Counted from the stretch's first letter, positions 1-8,720 are shown. The stretch is 64,000 bases of DNA from Shewanella sairae (GCF_023283535.1 NZ_JAKILT010000028.1:1-64000); one strand, 5' to 3'. A program made the numbers and translations. Notes: generated from the sequence alone by a model not told the origin.

Positions 1-206
1 CTTGGCCATCGATATTGCTGACGATATTTTTATCGGGTAATACGCCACGATAAAGGTATCGCGACAGGTACTTTAGTGCAGACAGCCCTTTACCAACGTG
101 TTGACAGTTTACCACCCACTTTTTGGTGATTGAGGTTGGTAGTATGAGACTCAGTTTTGTCAGATACATCAGCAGTCTTGCTCGCCACACTTTGGCCAGG
201 TTAACA
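1..206 (-). pseudogene. IS91-family transposase fragment
   Basis: The minus strand reads through without stops and gives a peptide containing VNLAKVWRARL, KKWVVNCQHVGKG and LKYLSRYLYRGVLPDKNI. This resembles the C-terminal catalytic part of IS91-type (Y2 rolling-circle) transposases. The YLSRY spacing fits the paired tyrosines of that family. The reading frame runs off the left edge, so the rest cannot be judged. On the N-terminal side the similarity stops at the CCCGATAACTGAGA repeats that border the neighbouring Y1 transposase, so the copy looks cut by that element. It is called a pseudogene on that inference. Confidence 0.6.
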
Positions 207-234
207 CCCGATAACTGAGACCCGATAACTGAGA
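207..234. repeat. tandem 14-bp direct repeat at the transposase junction
   Basis: CCCGATAACTGAGA occurs twice head to tail (207-220 and 221-234) and is followed by CACCCC. It lies exactly between the IS91-like relic and the leader of the Y1 transposase gene. It could be the left end of that element, or a duplication made at insertion. Nothing in the window settles which. Confidence 0.7.
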
Positions 235-301
235 CACCCCAAATTGTGAATGCGCGTCTCCTCTACTAGGCTTTAGTTCTGGCTGAAAAGAGGAGTTTGT
301 T

Positions 302-1282
302 ATGCCAACACCAAGAAAGGCCCTTGTCAGTTTAGAGGACACGCCGTTTTATCACTGCATATCTCGCTGTGTTAGAAAAGCATTTTTATGTGGTGTCGAT
401 AAGCATACAGGTCAATCCTATGAGCATAGGCGTGACTGGGTTGAACAACGACTGTTACAACTTGCAGAGGTTTTCGCCATTGATATCTGTGCGTTCGCGG
501 TAATGAGCAACCATCTACACTTAGTATTGCGGGTAGATGCTGAATTAGCGAAGAGTTGGTCAGATATCGAGGTTATTGCGCAATGGCAAAAACTGTTTAA
601 AGGCGACAGCTTGAATCAGGCTTTTATCAAAGGTCAGCCACTTGAGTCCTATCAGCAAACCATCATTAATAAACGGGTAAAAGAGTATCGAATAAGGTTG
701 ATGGATATCTCCTGGTTCATGCGAGCATTGAACGAACCCATAGCCCGAAAAGCAAATGCGGAGGATAAGTGTAAAGGTCGCTTTTGGGAAGGTCGGTTTA
801 AGTCTCAAGCACTGCTTGATGAGGCCGCCGTTTTAGCTTGTATGGCCTATGTCGACTTGAACCATATTCGAGCAAAGGTGGCTAATTCACCCGAAACCTC
901 TGATTTTACGAGTATTCAATTACGTATAAAAGCAGCGGTTAAGGGGAAGCAACCCGAAGCGTTACTGCCTTTTGTGGGAAATGAACATCAAGACATGCCT
1001 AAAGGGCTGATGTTTAATGCTAAAGATTACCTTCAACTGATTGATGATACGGGTCGTATTCAACGCCATGATAAAAGAGGGGCTATCAGTCACTTCTCAA
1101 AGCAATTGCTGCATCGTTTGAATATTCCGGCTGAAAACTGGCTTAAAATGACTGCAGAATTCACTAAAATCTTCAAAGGTCCAGTGGGCAACACACAAGA
1201 GCTGACGACTTATTGTGAACACCTGGAACGTAAACGACGACAGGGTGCTGCCAATTGTCACCGATGGCTTGATTGTAGTTAG
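302..1282 (+). CDS. REP-associated tyrosine transposase (RAYT, Y1/IS200-like)
   Basis: 326-residue protein of the HUH/Y1 transposase superfamily, which cuts single-stranded DNA through one catalytic tyrosine. The HUH motif is visible as SNHLHLVL (H71, H73). The likely nucleophile is Y183 in MAYVDLNHIRA, preceded by the family-typical GRFWEGRFKSQALLDE stretch. The gene is full length with a good ribosome site (GAGGAG) before ATG 302. Genes of this family usually stand alone and are domesticated: they mobilise or maintain short palindromic REP sequences rather than themselves. No flanking transposase ends typical of IS200/IS605 are obvious, but a 14-bp tandem repeat lies just upstream. The family call is strong; current activity is unknown. 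Confidence 0.9.
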   Translation: MPTPRKALVSLEDTPFYHCISRCVRKAFLCGVDKHTGQSYEHRRDWVEQRLLQLAEVFAIDICAFAVMSNHLHLVLRVDAELAKSWSDIEVIAQWQKLFKGDSLNQAFIKGQPLESYQQTIINKRVKEYRIRLMDISWFMRALNEPIARKANAEDKCKGRFWEGRFKSQALLDEAAVLACMAYVDLNHIRAKVANSPETSDFTSIQLRIKAAVKGKQPEALLPFVGNEHQDMPKGLMFNAKDYLQLIDDTGRIQRHDKRGAISHFSKQLLHRLNIPAENWLKMTAEFTKIFKGPVGNTQELTTYCEHLERKRRQGAANCHRWLDCS

Positions 1283-1694
1283 TCTAACTTAACACTTTTC
1301 CACTCTTTTCCATTACCAAACAGGTGTTTGGTGTTTCTGCTGCTTGAATTTTATTCTAGTTGTCCATCGTCTACTCGTTAATCTTGTTCTGCTAGTAGCA
1401 AGTGTGTTTAAGCTACTGTATTGGTTATTTTAGAGGAGATGGAAAGTACTAGTCTTAATGTTTCTCTCAATCACGCTTAGAAGTAAATAATATTGGATGT
1501 CTTATTTATTAAGTAAATAATTTTGGATGTCTGATTTATTTAGATGTCTTATTTATTAATTTATTTATTAGGGTTTATTTATCGTTGGGGAGGATGTCAG
1601 TTGGCTAAAAGATTTAACGTTTAAGGGGTGTTATTTACAGCGACTTCTGGTAGATTTAAAACAACTGTTTAAATCCATCGTTTAAGAGAGTTTT
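1283..1694. other. intergenic region with AT-rich repeats
   Basis: No convincing gene. The left third is unremarkable. Positions 1481-1568 are built from AT-rich imperfect repeats (separate entry). The last part carries the leader of the acyl-CoA dehydrogenase gene, with an AAGAGAG ribosome site just before ATG 1695. Confidence 0.6.
1481..1560. repeat. imperfect 30-bp tandem repeat
   Basis: Two 30-bp units (1481-1510 and 1511-1540) both begin AAGTAAATAA, continue TTGGATGTCT and end ATTTATT. They are followed by a shortened third copy (TAGATGTCTTATTTATTAAT). The AAATAA/TTATTT ends give each unit internal dyad symmetry. It lies downstream of the RAYT gene, so a relation to a REP-like substrate is possible but unproven. 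Confidence 0.7.
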
Positions 1695-3455
1695 ATGAAC
1701 CCATATAACGCCCCATTAGCAGAGATGCGCTTCTTACTTGAAAAAGTGTTCAACGCACCTAAAACTTGGTCTGAAATGCCCGCAATGGCTGAGTCAGTGG
1801 ATATGGATACAGCAGCAGCTATTTTAGATGAAGCAGATAAAATCAGCCGCGAATTGATTCATCCTATAAACCGAAGCGGCGATGAGCAAGGTGTACGTCA
1901 CGAAGCTGATAAGGTGATCACACCTGATGGCTATAAAGCGGTATACGACCAATATGCTGAAGGTGGTTGGGTGGGTCTTTGTGGCGACCCAGAGCTTGGT
2001 GGCATGGGCATGCCTAAGATGCTTGGCGTACTAGTAGATGAAATGGCTTACAGTGCTTGTAATGCCTTTACGCTTTACGGGTCATTAACCGCTGGTGCTG
2101 CACTGGCTATTCACGCTCATGGCACTGAAGAAATTAAACAGCAATATTTACCCATGCTATACAGCGGCGAGTGGTCTGGGGCGATGGATATGACAGAGCC
2201 GCAAGCAGGTTCTGACTTACGTAATATTCGCACTAAAGCAGTGCCTAACGACGATGGCAGCTATAACATTACTGGCAGTAAAATCTTTATTACTGGCGGC
2301 GACCATGACCTAACCGAAAACGTGATCCACCTGGTGCTGGCTAAATTGCCTAATACCAGTGGCATTTCATTATTCTTAGTCCCTAAGATTAAGGTTAATG
2401 ACGATAACAGCCTAGGCGAAGCAAATGGTGTCACTGTAGGCTCAATAGAACACAAAATGGGTCTTAAGGGCTCTGCCACCTGTGTAATGAATTTTGACGA
2501 TGCTGAAGGTTATTTGATTGGCAGACCAAATAGGGGCCTAGTTTGCATGTTCACTATGATGAACTACGAGCGCTTGGCTATTGGCATACAGGGGTTAGGT
2601 ACATCACAAGCGGCTTATCAGATGGCTGCGGATTACGCTAAAGAGCGCACCCAGGGCGTTGCTGCCGGTGGTTCTCCAACAGGGGCCGCTGCAGATCCGA
2701 TTATTGTCCATGGCGACGTGCGTCGTATGCTATTAACCATCCGCACCTTAACTGAAGCGGGTCGAGCATTATCGGTTTATACCGGACAACAACTCGATTT
2801 GGCCAAGTATGCAGATGACAGTGACATTAAAGCCAAAGCCAGTCGCTATGTTGGTCTACTAACGCCAGTATCAAAAGCATTTTTGAGTGATCGTGGCTTA
2901 GATGCTGCAATCATGGCGCAACAAGTATTTGGTGGCCATGGTTATATTCGCGAAACAGGTATTGAGCAGCTGGTACGTGATACCCGTATTGCCCAGATCT
3001 ATGAGGGCACTAACGGTATTCAGGCAATTGATTTCCTAGGTCGTAAAGTGACAGGTGATAATGTAGCGGCGCTGAATGAGTTTGTTGCTGAGCAAGTCGA
3101 TAATATTAATGGTTACAGCCATGTCACAGACAGTGACAAAGCAAAAGTGTTAGCTTTACTGGAAAACTTAATTCAGGTCGCTAACCATGTGAACGATAAC
3201 AAGCTGAAACAACCGGGTTTAATTAACTCTTGTGCAGTCGACTTCTTAGATGCGTTTGGTTACACCCTTTATGGTTGTTTCTGGTTAGCCATGGTAGATG
3301 CGGCGAATGATCATGAAGACGCCAGCTTCACCTTGCAAAAAACACAGTTGAGCCGTTTCTATTTTGATAAGTTACTGGCTAAAGCTGACTTCCACTTATC
3401 TCAAGTGAAGTTAGGTGATGAGTCAATCATGCAGATGGATGCTAACTTGTTCTAA
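1695..3455 (+). CDS. acyl-CoA dehydrogenase (long, DmdC/AidB-like architecture)
   Basis: 586-residue FAD-dependent acyl-CoA dehydrogenase, which introduces the alpha-beta double bond in an acyl-CoA thioester. It is larger than the classic form of about 380 residues. It has a short N-terminal extension, the usual three-part ACAD core (EPQAGSDL flavin/substrate segment near 175; FGGHGYIRETGIEQLVRD; YEGTNGIQAIDFLGRKV) and an extra C-terminal domain of about 120 residues. This layout is shared by 3-methylmercaptopropionyl-CoA dehydrogenases (DmdC, DMSP catabolism) and by broad fatty acyl-CoA dehydrogenases, so the substrate cannot be assigned. It is probably monocistronic, ending in a strong terminator shared with convergent dacB. 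Upstream are AT-rich repeats and no cognate beta-oxidation genes. Confidence 0.88.
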   Translation: MNPYNAPLAEMRFLLEKVFNAPKTWSEMPAMAESVDMDTAAAILDEADKISRELIHPINRSGDEQGVRHEADKVITPDGYKAVYDQYAEGGWVGLCGDPELGGMGMPKMLGVLVDEMAYSACNAFTLYGSLTAGAALAIHAHGTEEIKQQYLPMLYSGEWSGAMDMTEPQAGSDLRNIRTKAVPNDDGSYNITGSKIFITGGDHDLTENVIHLVLAKLPNTSGISLFLVPKIKVNDDNSLGEANGVTVGSIEHKMGLKGSATCVMNFDDAEGYLIGRPNRGLVCMFTMMNYERLAIGIQGLGTSQAAYQMAADYAKERTQGVAAGGSPTGAAADPIIVHGDVRRMLLTIRTLTEAGRALSVYTGQQLDLAKYADDSDIKAKASRYVGLLTPVSKAFLSDRGLDAAIMAQQVFGGHGYIRETGIEQLVRDTRIAQIYEGTNGIQAIDFLGRKVTGDNVAALNEFVAEQVDNINGYSHVTDSDKAKVLALLENLIQVANHVNDNKLKQPGLINSCAVDFLDAFGYTLYGCFWLAMVDAANDHEDASFTLQKTQLSRFYFDKLLAKADFHLSQVKLGDESIMQMDANLF

Positions 3456-3481
3456 ATTTCGGATACTGATCCTTTGATAAT

Positions 3482-3510
3482 AAAACGCCACTTTAAAAAG
3501 TGGCGTTTTT
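3482..3510. terminator. bidirectional intrinsic terminator
   Basis: AAAACGCCACTTT, AA, then AAAGTGGCGTTTTT forms a near-perfect stem with a T tract on one side and an A tract on the other. It sits between the convergent acyl-CoA dehydrogenase and dacB genes and can serve both. Confidence 0.9.
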
Positions 3511-3530
3511 ATTGAGGCGAAAGTGAGTCT

Positions 3531-4952
3531 TTAGCCTTGTTCCAGCATTGATTGCAATAGCAGTACGTTAAAGGGTTTTATTTCCGCTTTTTTAACGGCT
3601 GGGCTATAACCGTTTTCAAGTATCACAAACGCTTGAGTTAACTTACCGTCTTGTTTGATAAATCCCGCTAAATTCGACACCCCTTGCATGGAGCCTGTTT
3701 TAGCTAACACCCTGTTTTTTAACGGTTCTTGTCTGTAACCACTGCGATATTGCAACGTTCCGGTTTTCCCCGCGATTGGCAGACTGTCAATTAGGTAATG
3801 TAATTCAGGCTTTTTATCTATCAATAACAATACGTCCATTAATTGCTTAGCACTGATCAAGTTGTAGCGTGATAAACCAGATCCATCGATAATATTTGCC
3901 GTGCTAAGATCAACGCCTAATTTACTGAGTATCGTTTGCATCGCTAGGCTACCATTGGTAAACGATCCCTCTACACCGTATTCATATTGGCCTAGACGCT
4001 TCAATAAGCTATCTGCAATCAAATTATCGGACTTGAGCAACATGGTATCTAAAAGCACAGAAAGGGGCTTAGATTGATGTTCAGCAATCAGCAGGGTGTT
4101 TGAGGGTCTTTTACTGGTTAGTAATACTTCGCCCTTTAGCGAAATGCCATTGTTGTTAAGCAGCCTTTGCATCGTTTGCTGGGCGTAATTTGCCGGGTCC
4201 GATACAGCAATAGCAAGTTTAAGTGGTTTGTTGCCTGCAAAGCAGCCAGATAATAGGTAGTGGTTATTAGGCTGACGTTTTAGCTCAAGTTCGCAAAAAG
4301 CTTTATCACCGACTTTGTCGAAAATGGCGCTGTTATTAACGACAATAGGCTCAAATTGACTGATGCTAAATTCACTGCGCTCGTCTGCTAGTGTAGGCGA
4401 GAGCGTTGCCTTTACGCAGTTTTGGTTAACAATATAGCGTGATACTGGCGCGGCGTAACAAATCCCGAGGTCATCCCAGACCCAACCTGGCGCTTGTAGG
4501 GTTTCTTGCTGATCGCCAACTAAATACAAATTACCATCGATATGCTTTAAGCCTCTTTGTTTAAGCTGCTTTAGCAGTGAGTTTAGATGCTGACTGGTTA
4601 ATGTTGGATCGCCATCAAAACGGATAAATACATCGCCTTCAATACGTTGGTTATTGACGCCGACATAAGCATCTATTTGTGTATTAAAGGTAAAATCTTT
4701 GCCAAGCGCTGTGCTAGCTGCGACAGCGGTTAATAGCTTCATGGTACTTGCTGGCACAAACAACTGCTCTGCATTGTGGGCGAGCGTGAGCTTTGAGTCG
4801 TCAAGAGGCGAAACAATTGCTGCAGTTTGCGATGTTTTGGGCTCTATAAGCTTAACCAGGTTATCTAAGTAATCATTTGCCAGCACAGGGGCGGGCGTTA
4901 ACAAGAATGAGAGGGTTGTGGTGATTGCGGCAATATTGAAACGAATGCTCAA
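3531..4952 (-). CDS. dacB: D-alanyl-D-alanine carboxypeptidase/endopeptidase PBP4
   Basis: 473-residue periplasmic serine peptidase of the S13 family. It trims the terminal D-Ala of peptidoglycan stem peptides and cleaves 3-4 cross-links. An N-terminal signal peptide (about residues 1-25, ending PVLAND) is followed by the three penicilloyl-transferase motifs: SxxK at S69-K72 (STMK), SxN at S308-N310 (SDN) and KTG at K396-G398. The long insert between the first two motifs is typical of class C low-mass PBPs. The start codon is TTG, supported by AAGGA about 8 bases upstream and by the signal peptide beginning directly there. Monocistronic. Confidence 0.93.
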   Translation of the reverse strand: MSIRFNIAAITTTLSFLLTPAPVLANDYLDNLVKLIEPKTSQTAAIVSPLDDSKLTLAHNAEQLFVPASTMKLLTAVAASTALGKDFTFNTQIDAYVGVNNQRIEGDVFIRFDGDPTLTSQHLNSLLKQLKQRGLKHIDGNLYLVGDQQETLQAPGWVWDDLGICYAAPVSRYIVNQNCVKATLSPTLADERSEFSISQFEPIVVNNSAIFDKVGDKAFCELELKRQPNNHYLLSGCFAGNKPLKLAIAVSDPANYAQQTMQRLLNNNGISLKGEVLLTSKRPSNTLLIAEHQSKPLSVLLDTMLLKSDNLIADSLLKRLGQYEYGVEGSFTNGSLAMQTILSKLGVDLSTANIIDGSGLSRYNLISAKQLMDVLLLIDKKPELHYLIDSLPIAGKTGTLQYRSGYRQEPLKNRVLAKTGSMQGVSNLAGFIKQDGKLTQAFVILENGYSPAVKKAEIKPFNVLLLQSMLEQG

Positions 4953-5245
4953 AAGCGTGTCCTTGTTTTATTGCTGATTTAAGTGGCTACTTTTAACCTA
5001 TGGTCAAAAATGGAAACAATGGCTGATATTTAGTTGGACTACTTTGCTGCACTGTCAGATTAACCGTAAGTTGACGTAACTTAGTAGCGTCAAAGCCTAA
5101 ATATAGCTTTGTTATAGGCTTGTTCTGCCCACTAAGTTAACCATTTACCTATTCAATTTGAACTTAAAATAACTAGAACCTCATAACTAAGAGCGCGGTT
5201 TACAATCTTTTATCGCACTCTGAAAGGGCCTAACGTTCTATGAGC
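4953..5245. other. intergenic, no gene seen
   Basis: AT-rich region between dacB and a small membrane-protein gene. It must hold the dacB promoter on the minus strand. No open frame of note and no hairpin strong enough to report. Confidence 0.5.
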
Positions 5246-5425
5246 TTAATCTCTAGGATCGTTAGAATCGTCTTTTTCCATTAAACGATAAAGACGCAAA
5301 GTCACAAATAAAACCAATCCAAAAAATAACGGTACAACAAAAATGCCTAACTGGGCTTTAAAATGAAAGATAGCCCAAGCGCCAAATAATACAGCAGCAA
5401 GTGTTAACAGAATTTTTAAATTCAT
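5246..5425 (-). CDS. small membrane protein, 59 residues
   Basis: A 59-residue frame reading MNLKILLTLAAVLFGAWAIF, then a second hydrophobic segment (GIFVVPLFFGLVLFV) and a charged tail rich in Asp/Arg (MEKDDSNDPRD). Two transmembrane helices are predicted by eye, with the arginines of RLYR as a positive-inside anchor before the cytosolic tail. The composition is clearly protein-like compared with the surrounding AT-rich DNA. The ribosome site is weak. The family was not recognised and no function is claimed. Confidence 0.6.
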   Translation of the reverse strand: MNLKILLTLAAVLFGAWAIFHFKAQLGIFVVPLFFGLVLFVTLRLYRLMEKDDSNDPRD

Positions 5426-5682
5426 TAAAGAGTCTCATGGACGCTAAGATAATCGCTTATATTAGCAAACTCCCGTAGCAAGTTCTGTGTTTGGCGCAGT
5501 AAACTCTTAGGGCTAGATCACAAAAATTGCAGCAGTTTTAGGGCGGCGGATATGACTAAATAAATGGCTAACAGCGCAAGAAGCCAGCTAAATCGAGCGC
5601 TAGAGAGCGTTATTGATAGAAAAGCCTTGCCCAAAGGCGGTTAAATCGGTAATTTCTATGCCCTTATCTAGGAGGATCTTTA
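5426..5682. other. leader region of the DUF1904-pssA operon
   Basis: Intergenic. The minus strand carries a further hydrophobic open stretch (about 5518-5630) without a convincing start codon. It was not called as a gene. A good ribosome site (AGGAGG at about 5670) precedes ATG 5683. Confidence 0.4.
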
Positions 5683-6015
5683 ATGCCACATATAAGAGTT
5701 AGCGGATTACCAGAAATGGCAGTCGCAACACTGAGTAACAATTTACTCGAGGCATTAGCCGACATCTGTCAGGCAAAAGCGGACTCTTTCATACTCGACT
5801 CAATTCAAAGTAGCAATTATCGTCACGGCATAAAAGCTAACGACATTGCCCAAGTCGAAGTACTGTGGTTTCCCAAAGATCCCGAAACACACCATCGTGC
5901 AGAAAAGGCTATTCGTGAAGCCATATTAGCGGCTTATCCGATCGCTAAACATGTGATTGTCATGTTTAGGCAGCTAGAGCCAAGCACATATTATAAAGAT
6001 GGTCAGCACTATTAA
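5683..6015 (+). CDS. DUF1904 family protein (tautomerase-like fold)
   Basis: 110-residue small soluble protein matching the DUF1904 family as I recall it (MPHIRVSGLPE at the start, VEVLWFPKDPETHHRAEKAI in the middle). Members have a tautomerase/MIF-like beta-alpha-beta fold, with the N-terminal region exposed after the initiator Met; here Pro2 could be a catalytic proline. Enzymatic role unknown. It has an excellent ribosome site (GGAGG) and is followed immediately by pssA, so the two are likely co-transcribed. Confidence 0.8.
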   Translation: MPHIRVSGLPEMAVATLSNNLLEALADICQAKADSFILDSIQSSNYRHGIKANDIAQVEVLWFPKDPETHHRAEKAIREAILAAYPIAKHVIVMFRQLEPSTYYKDGQHY

Positions 6016-6025
6016 GGAGAGAGCC

Positions 6026-7339
6026 TTGCTGAGTAAGCTAGGTGGCATACCGCTACAACCAGATTCGCTTTCATGGCTGTTAACGCCAAAAGCGCTAAAA
6101 GCTGAATTGTTATCTCGAATTGCAAATGCAACGCATTCTGTTTATATCGCAGCACTTTATTTAGAAGATGATGAAGCCGGTAGAGAAGTACTGGCGGCGT
6201 TAATTGCTGCAAAACAGCTAAACCCGCAACTAGACGTAAAAGTACTGGTTGATTTTCATCGTGCACGTCGCGGCCTAATCGGTCACAAAGGCGATAGCGG
6301 TAATTACTTTATGTATCGTAAAGTTAATCAAGCTGCTGAGCACAAAATAGACATCTTAGGTGTGCCAGTTAAGTCCCGTGAATTTATGGGCGTGTTGCAC
6401 CTTAAAGGTTTCGTTATTGATGACACCGTTATTTTCAGTGGCGCCAGTATTAATAATATTTACCTACACCAAGACGAAAAGTATCGATTTGACCGTTATC
6501 ACATGCTCGAGTCGGCAGAATTGGCTCGCAGTATGCGAGAGATGATCCAGACCTATATTGCCAGTGATATTGCGGTGAGTTCGTTAACTCAGCCAAAAGA
6601 AACTGAGCAGTTACCGTCTAAAGCAGAGGTCAGTAGCCTTAAGCACCGATTATCTAAAGCTGAGTATCAATACAGCCAAACCAAAATCGGTAATCGTGTT
6701 ACGCCACTTGTCGGCTTGGGTCGTAAGAAGAACAAGTTAAACAAGGTGATTGTTGCACTGGTTGAAGAGTCTGAAGACGCGCTGTTCATCTGCACGCCTT
6801 ACTTTAATCCACCTTACATTTTAGTAAGAGCATTAGCGAAACACCTCCGTAAAGGCAAAAGAATCGATATTGTTGTAGGTGATAAAACCTCTAATGATTT
6901 CTATATTCCGCCTGAAGAAGAGTTTTCAACCATTGGTGCCTTGCCATATATGTATGAGCAATCACTGCGAAAATTTGCCAAGCGTCAGCAGTGGGCTATT
7001 GAAAACGGTCAGTTAAATATTCACCTTTGGAAAGATGGTCGCAACAGTTTCCATCTAAAAGGGATCAGCGCAGACAGCAAGCGTCATCTTATTACCGGCA
7101 GTAACCTAAACCCAAGAGCCTGGGCATTGGATTTAGAAAATGGTTTATTGCTGCAAGACGAAAGCGAGTGTTGGAAAGAAAAGTTTGAACAAGAGCAAGC
7201 ACATATTCTTGAGCATACAGAGCGTCTGTTCCATTACAGCCAAATAGAGACCTTGCAGAATTACCCCGCACCAGTGCGCAAAATTATGAAGCGTATTAAA
7301 CGCCTAAAAGCAGACTTTTTGCTAAGGCGTATACTGTAA
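6026..7339 (+). CDS. pssA: CDP-diacylglycerol-serine O-phosphatidyltransferase
   Basis: Phosphatidylserine synthase of the phospholipase D superfamily. It makes phosphatidylserine from CDP-diacylglycerol and L-serine, the precursor of phosphatidylethanolamine, at the inner face of the membrane. Two HKD motifs are seen: H125-K127-D132 (HLKGFVIDD) and H343-K345-D350 (HLKGISADS followed by LITGSNLNPRAW). Start choice: TTG at 6026 has AAGGAGAG 5 bases upstream and yields LLSKLGG, which lines up with the start MLSKF of E. coli PssA. The in-frame ATG at 5999 has no ribosome site and would overlap the preceding gene. Length (437 residues) is near the usual 451. It ends with a C-terminal basic tail and a terminator. 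Confidence 0.94.
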   Translation: MLSKLGGIPLQPDSLSWLLTPKALKAELLSRIANATHSVYIAALYLEDDEAGREVLAALIAAKQLNPQLDVKVLVDFHRARRGLIGHKGDSGNYFMYRKVNQAAEHKIDILGVPVKSREFMGVLHLKGFVIDDTVIFSGASINNIYLHQDEKYRFDRYHMLESAELARSMREMIQTYIASDIAVSSLTQPKETEQLPSKAEVSSLKHRLSKAEYQYSQTKIGNRVTPLVGLGRKKNKLNKVIVALVEESEDALFICTPYFNPPYILVRALAKHLRKGKRIDIVVGDKTSNDFYIPPEEEFSTIGALPYMYEQSLRKFAKRQQWAIENGQLNIHLWKDGRNSFHLKGISADSKRHLITGSNLNPRAWALDLENGLLLQDESECWKEKFEQEQAHILEHTERLFHYSQIETLQNYPAPVRKIMKRIKRLKADFLLRRIL

Positions 7340-7360
7340 GCGTGTATTACTGACCCAATA

Positions 7361-7385
7361 AAGCCTGCCTTAGTGTAGGCTTTTT
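7361..7385 (+). terminator. intrinsic terminator after pssA
   Basis: AAGCCTGC and GTAGGCTT form an imperfect stem around CTTAGT and are followed directly by a T tract. Confidence 0.75.
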
Positions 7386-7533
7386 GTTTGTTAGGCAACT
7401 ATTCAGCTGACTTTAGACTGTGGCTTACTATGAGTAATGCTAATCAGTAAAAGCTCGGCTTAGTTATTTTAAAATTGCATGCCGTCAATTGGTTGGGTGC
7501 AATCGTTATCAAGTTCAATTAGGTTTCGCGCAG

Positions 7534-8292
7534 ATGAATTCGCCAAAGCACGCTGTACATCATTTATACGACTATAGAAAAGCTATCTCGTCTCGTCCTT
7601 TTACGGCCCGAGGCAAAAATGTTGTGCGTTGCCAACTCTGTTTACTCGCTGAGCACTTATGTACCTGTCATCAACGTCAAGCTGTTAATAGTCAGTTGGC
7701 TTTTATGTTGATCATGTATGACGATGAAGTGCTAAAGCCGAGTAACAGCGGTCGTTTGATTGCCGATGTTATCCCTGACACCCATGCGTTTATTTGGTCG
7801 CGTAATGATCCTAATCGAAAAATGCTGTCGATTATCAATGATCCAAGGTATCAACCTTTTGTGATTTTCCCCGGCGAATATGCCGTAGAGGGGCAAAGGG
7901 TAGTTAGCCAAGTGACAGCTAGCGAGTGTGGAACTGGGCGCACGCCGCTGTTTATTTTACTTGATGGTAGTTGGCGTGAAGCCATTAAGATGTTTAGAAA
8001 GAGCGAATATTTACACCATCTGCCGCTATTTTCATTTTCGCCAGAAACGACCGCCAGTTACGCATTAAGAAAAGGCGCCCGTGACTTTCAGCTTGGTACG
8101 GCTGAAGTCGCAAGCTTAGCGATAGCTGCGGCAGGTGAAGCTAGCAATGGTGCGGTACTTGAAGCTTGGTTTGCGCTATTTGTCGAGTCATCTCTACATG
8201 GTCGAAGTCGTAATAATCGCGACCCTGAGAATATAACAAGATTAGCGGCGCAATTTGAGCAAACACTGCTGCAAGCGACTAAAGCTAAATAA
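7534..8292 (+). CDS. tapT: tRNA-uridine aminocarboxypropyltransferase (DTW domain)
   Basis: 252-residue DTW-domain protein. TapT (YfiP) transfers the 3-amino-3-carboxypropyl group of S-adenosylmethionine to U47 of tRNAs to give acp3U. Visible features: a Cys-rich metal-type cluster CQLCLLAEHLCTCH near the N-terminus; the DTW core seen here as LLDGSWREAIKM (DGSW variant); and the conserved LRKGARDFQLGTAEVASLA segment. ATG 7534 was chosen. An in-frame TTG at 7489 would add 15 residues of no obvious family character. No operon partner. Confidence 0.88.
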   Translation: MNSPKHAVHHLYDYRKAISSRPFTARGKNVVRCQLCLLAEHLCTCHQRQAVNSQLAFMLIMYDDEVLKPSNSGRLIADVIPDTHAFIWSRNDPNRKMLSIINDPRYQPFVIFPGEYAVEGQRVVSQVTASECGTGRTPLFILLDGSWREAIKMFRKSEYLHHLPLFSFSPETTASYALRKGARDFQLGTAEVASLAIAAAGEASNGAVLEAWFALFVESSLHGRSRNNRDPENITRLAAQFEQTLLQATKAK

Positions 8293-8398
8293 AACTAAAT
8301 AAGTTAAATAAAGCTAAATAACCCCTAGTTTGCATTAGCCAAACCAGTATTTCACAGTTGAACCAACTCCTATCTCGCAAGTTGTTGAGTTTGTAATT

Positions 8399-8664
8399 AT
8401 ACCAATTGCATTAATAATCTGTTCATTCAGTGGGAGTTCAAAGCACTGAAGGCAAGCTGGGAACTAGAAGCTAATAGTTATTCTATATCGAGAGTTTCTG
8501 GCGCAGCATGCAGTGCTTTGAAACCCACCCAGAGGGAAGCGCTCAAGCATTCCACTTCTGCTTTGCATGGCCTCACAAGGGAATAACCATTCTGTCGTCC
8601 ATGCGCCTTGAATTGAAAAGCTTGAGCGCTTCTGAATTGATTAAATTACTAATGCAATTGGTAT
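8399..8664. mobile_element. MITE-like element with nested inverted repeats
   Basis: The 20-bp termini ATACCAATTGCATTAATAAT (8399-8418) and ATTACTAATGCAATTGGTAT (8645-8664) are inverted repeats with one mismatch. Inside are two more perfect inverted pairs: TTCAAAGCACTG (8437-8448) with CAGTGCTTTGAA (8511-8522), and AAGCGCTCAAGC (8537-8548) with GCTTGAGCGCTT (8620-8631). At 266 bp with no transposase it fits a non-autonomous miniature element. No clear target duplication; the flanks are AT-rich. Confidence 0.75.
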
Positions 8665-8720
8665 TATTTACGCTAAGATGGTTACAGGCTTACAATTAGA
8701 TTTAAATGTTAAGGAGTGCA

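Noticed and set aside
1481..1560. CRISPR array
   Set aside because: Repeats are contiguous without spacers and no cas genes are near; the same holds for the other tandem arrays.
5518..5630. Hydrophobic minus-strand peptide after the 59-residue membrane protein gene
   Set aside because: No usable start codon with a ribosome site; could be a relic but cannot be supported.
8508..8699. 63-residue open frame at 8508-8699
   Set aside because: It lies inside the MITE-like element and follows its inverted repeats; no ribosome site and no protein-like pattern.
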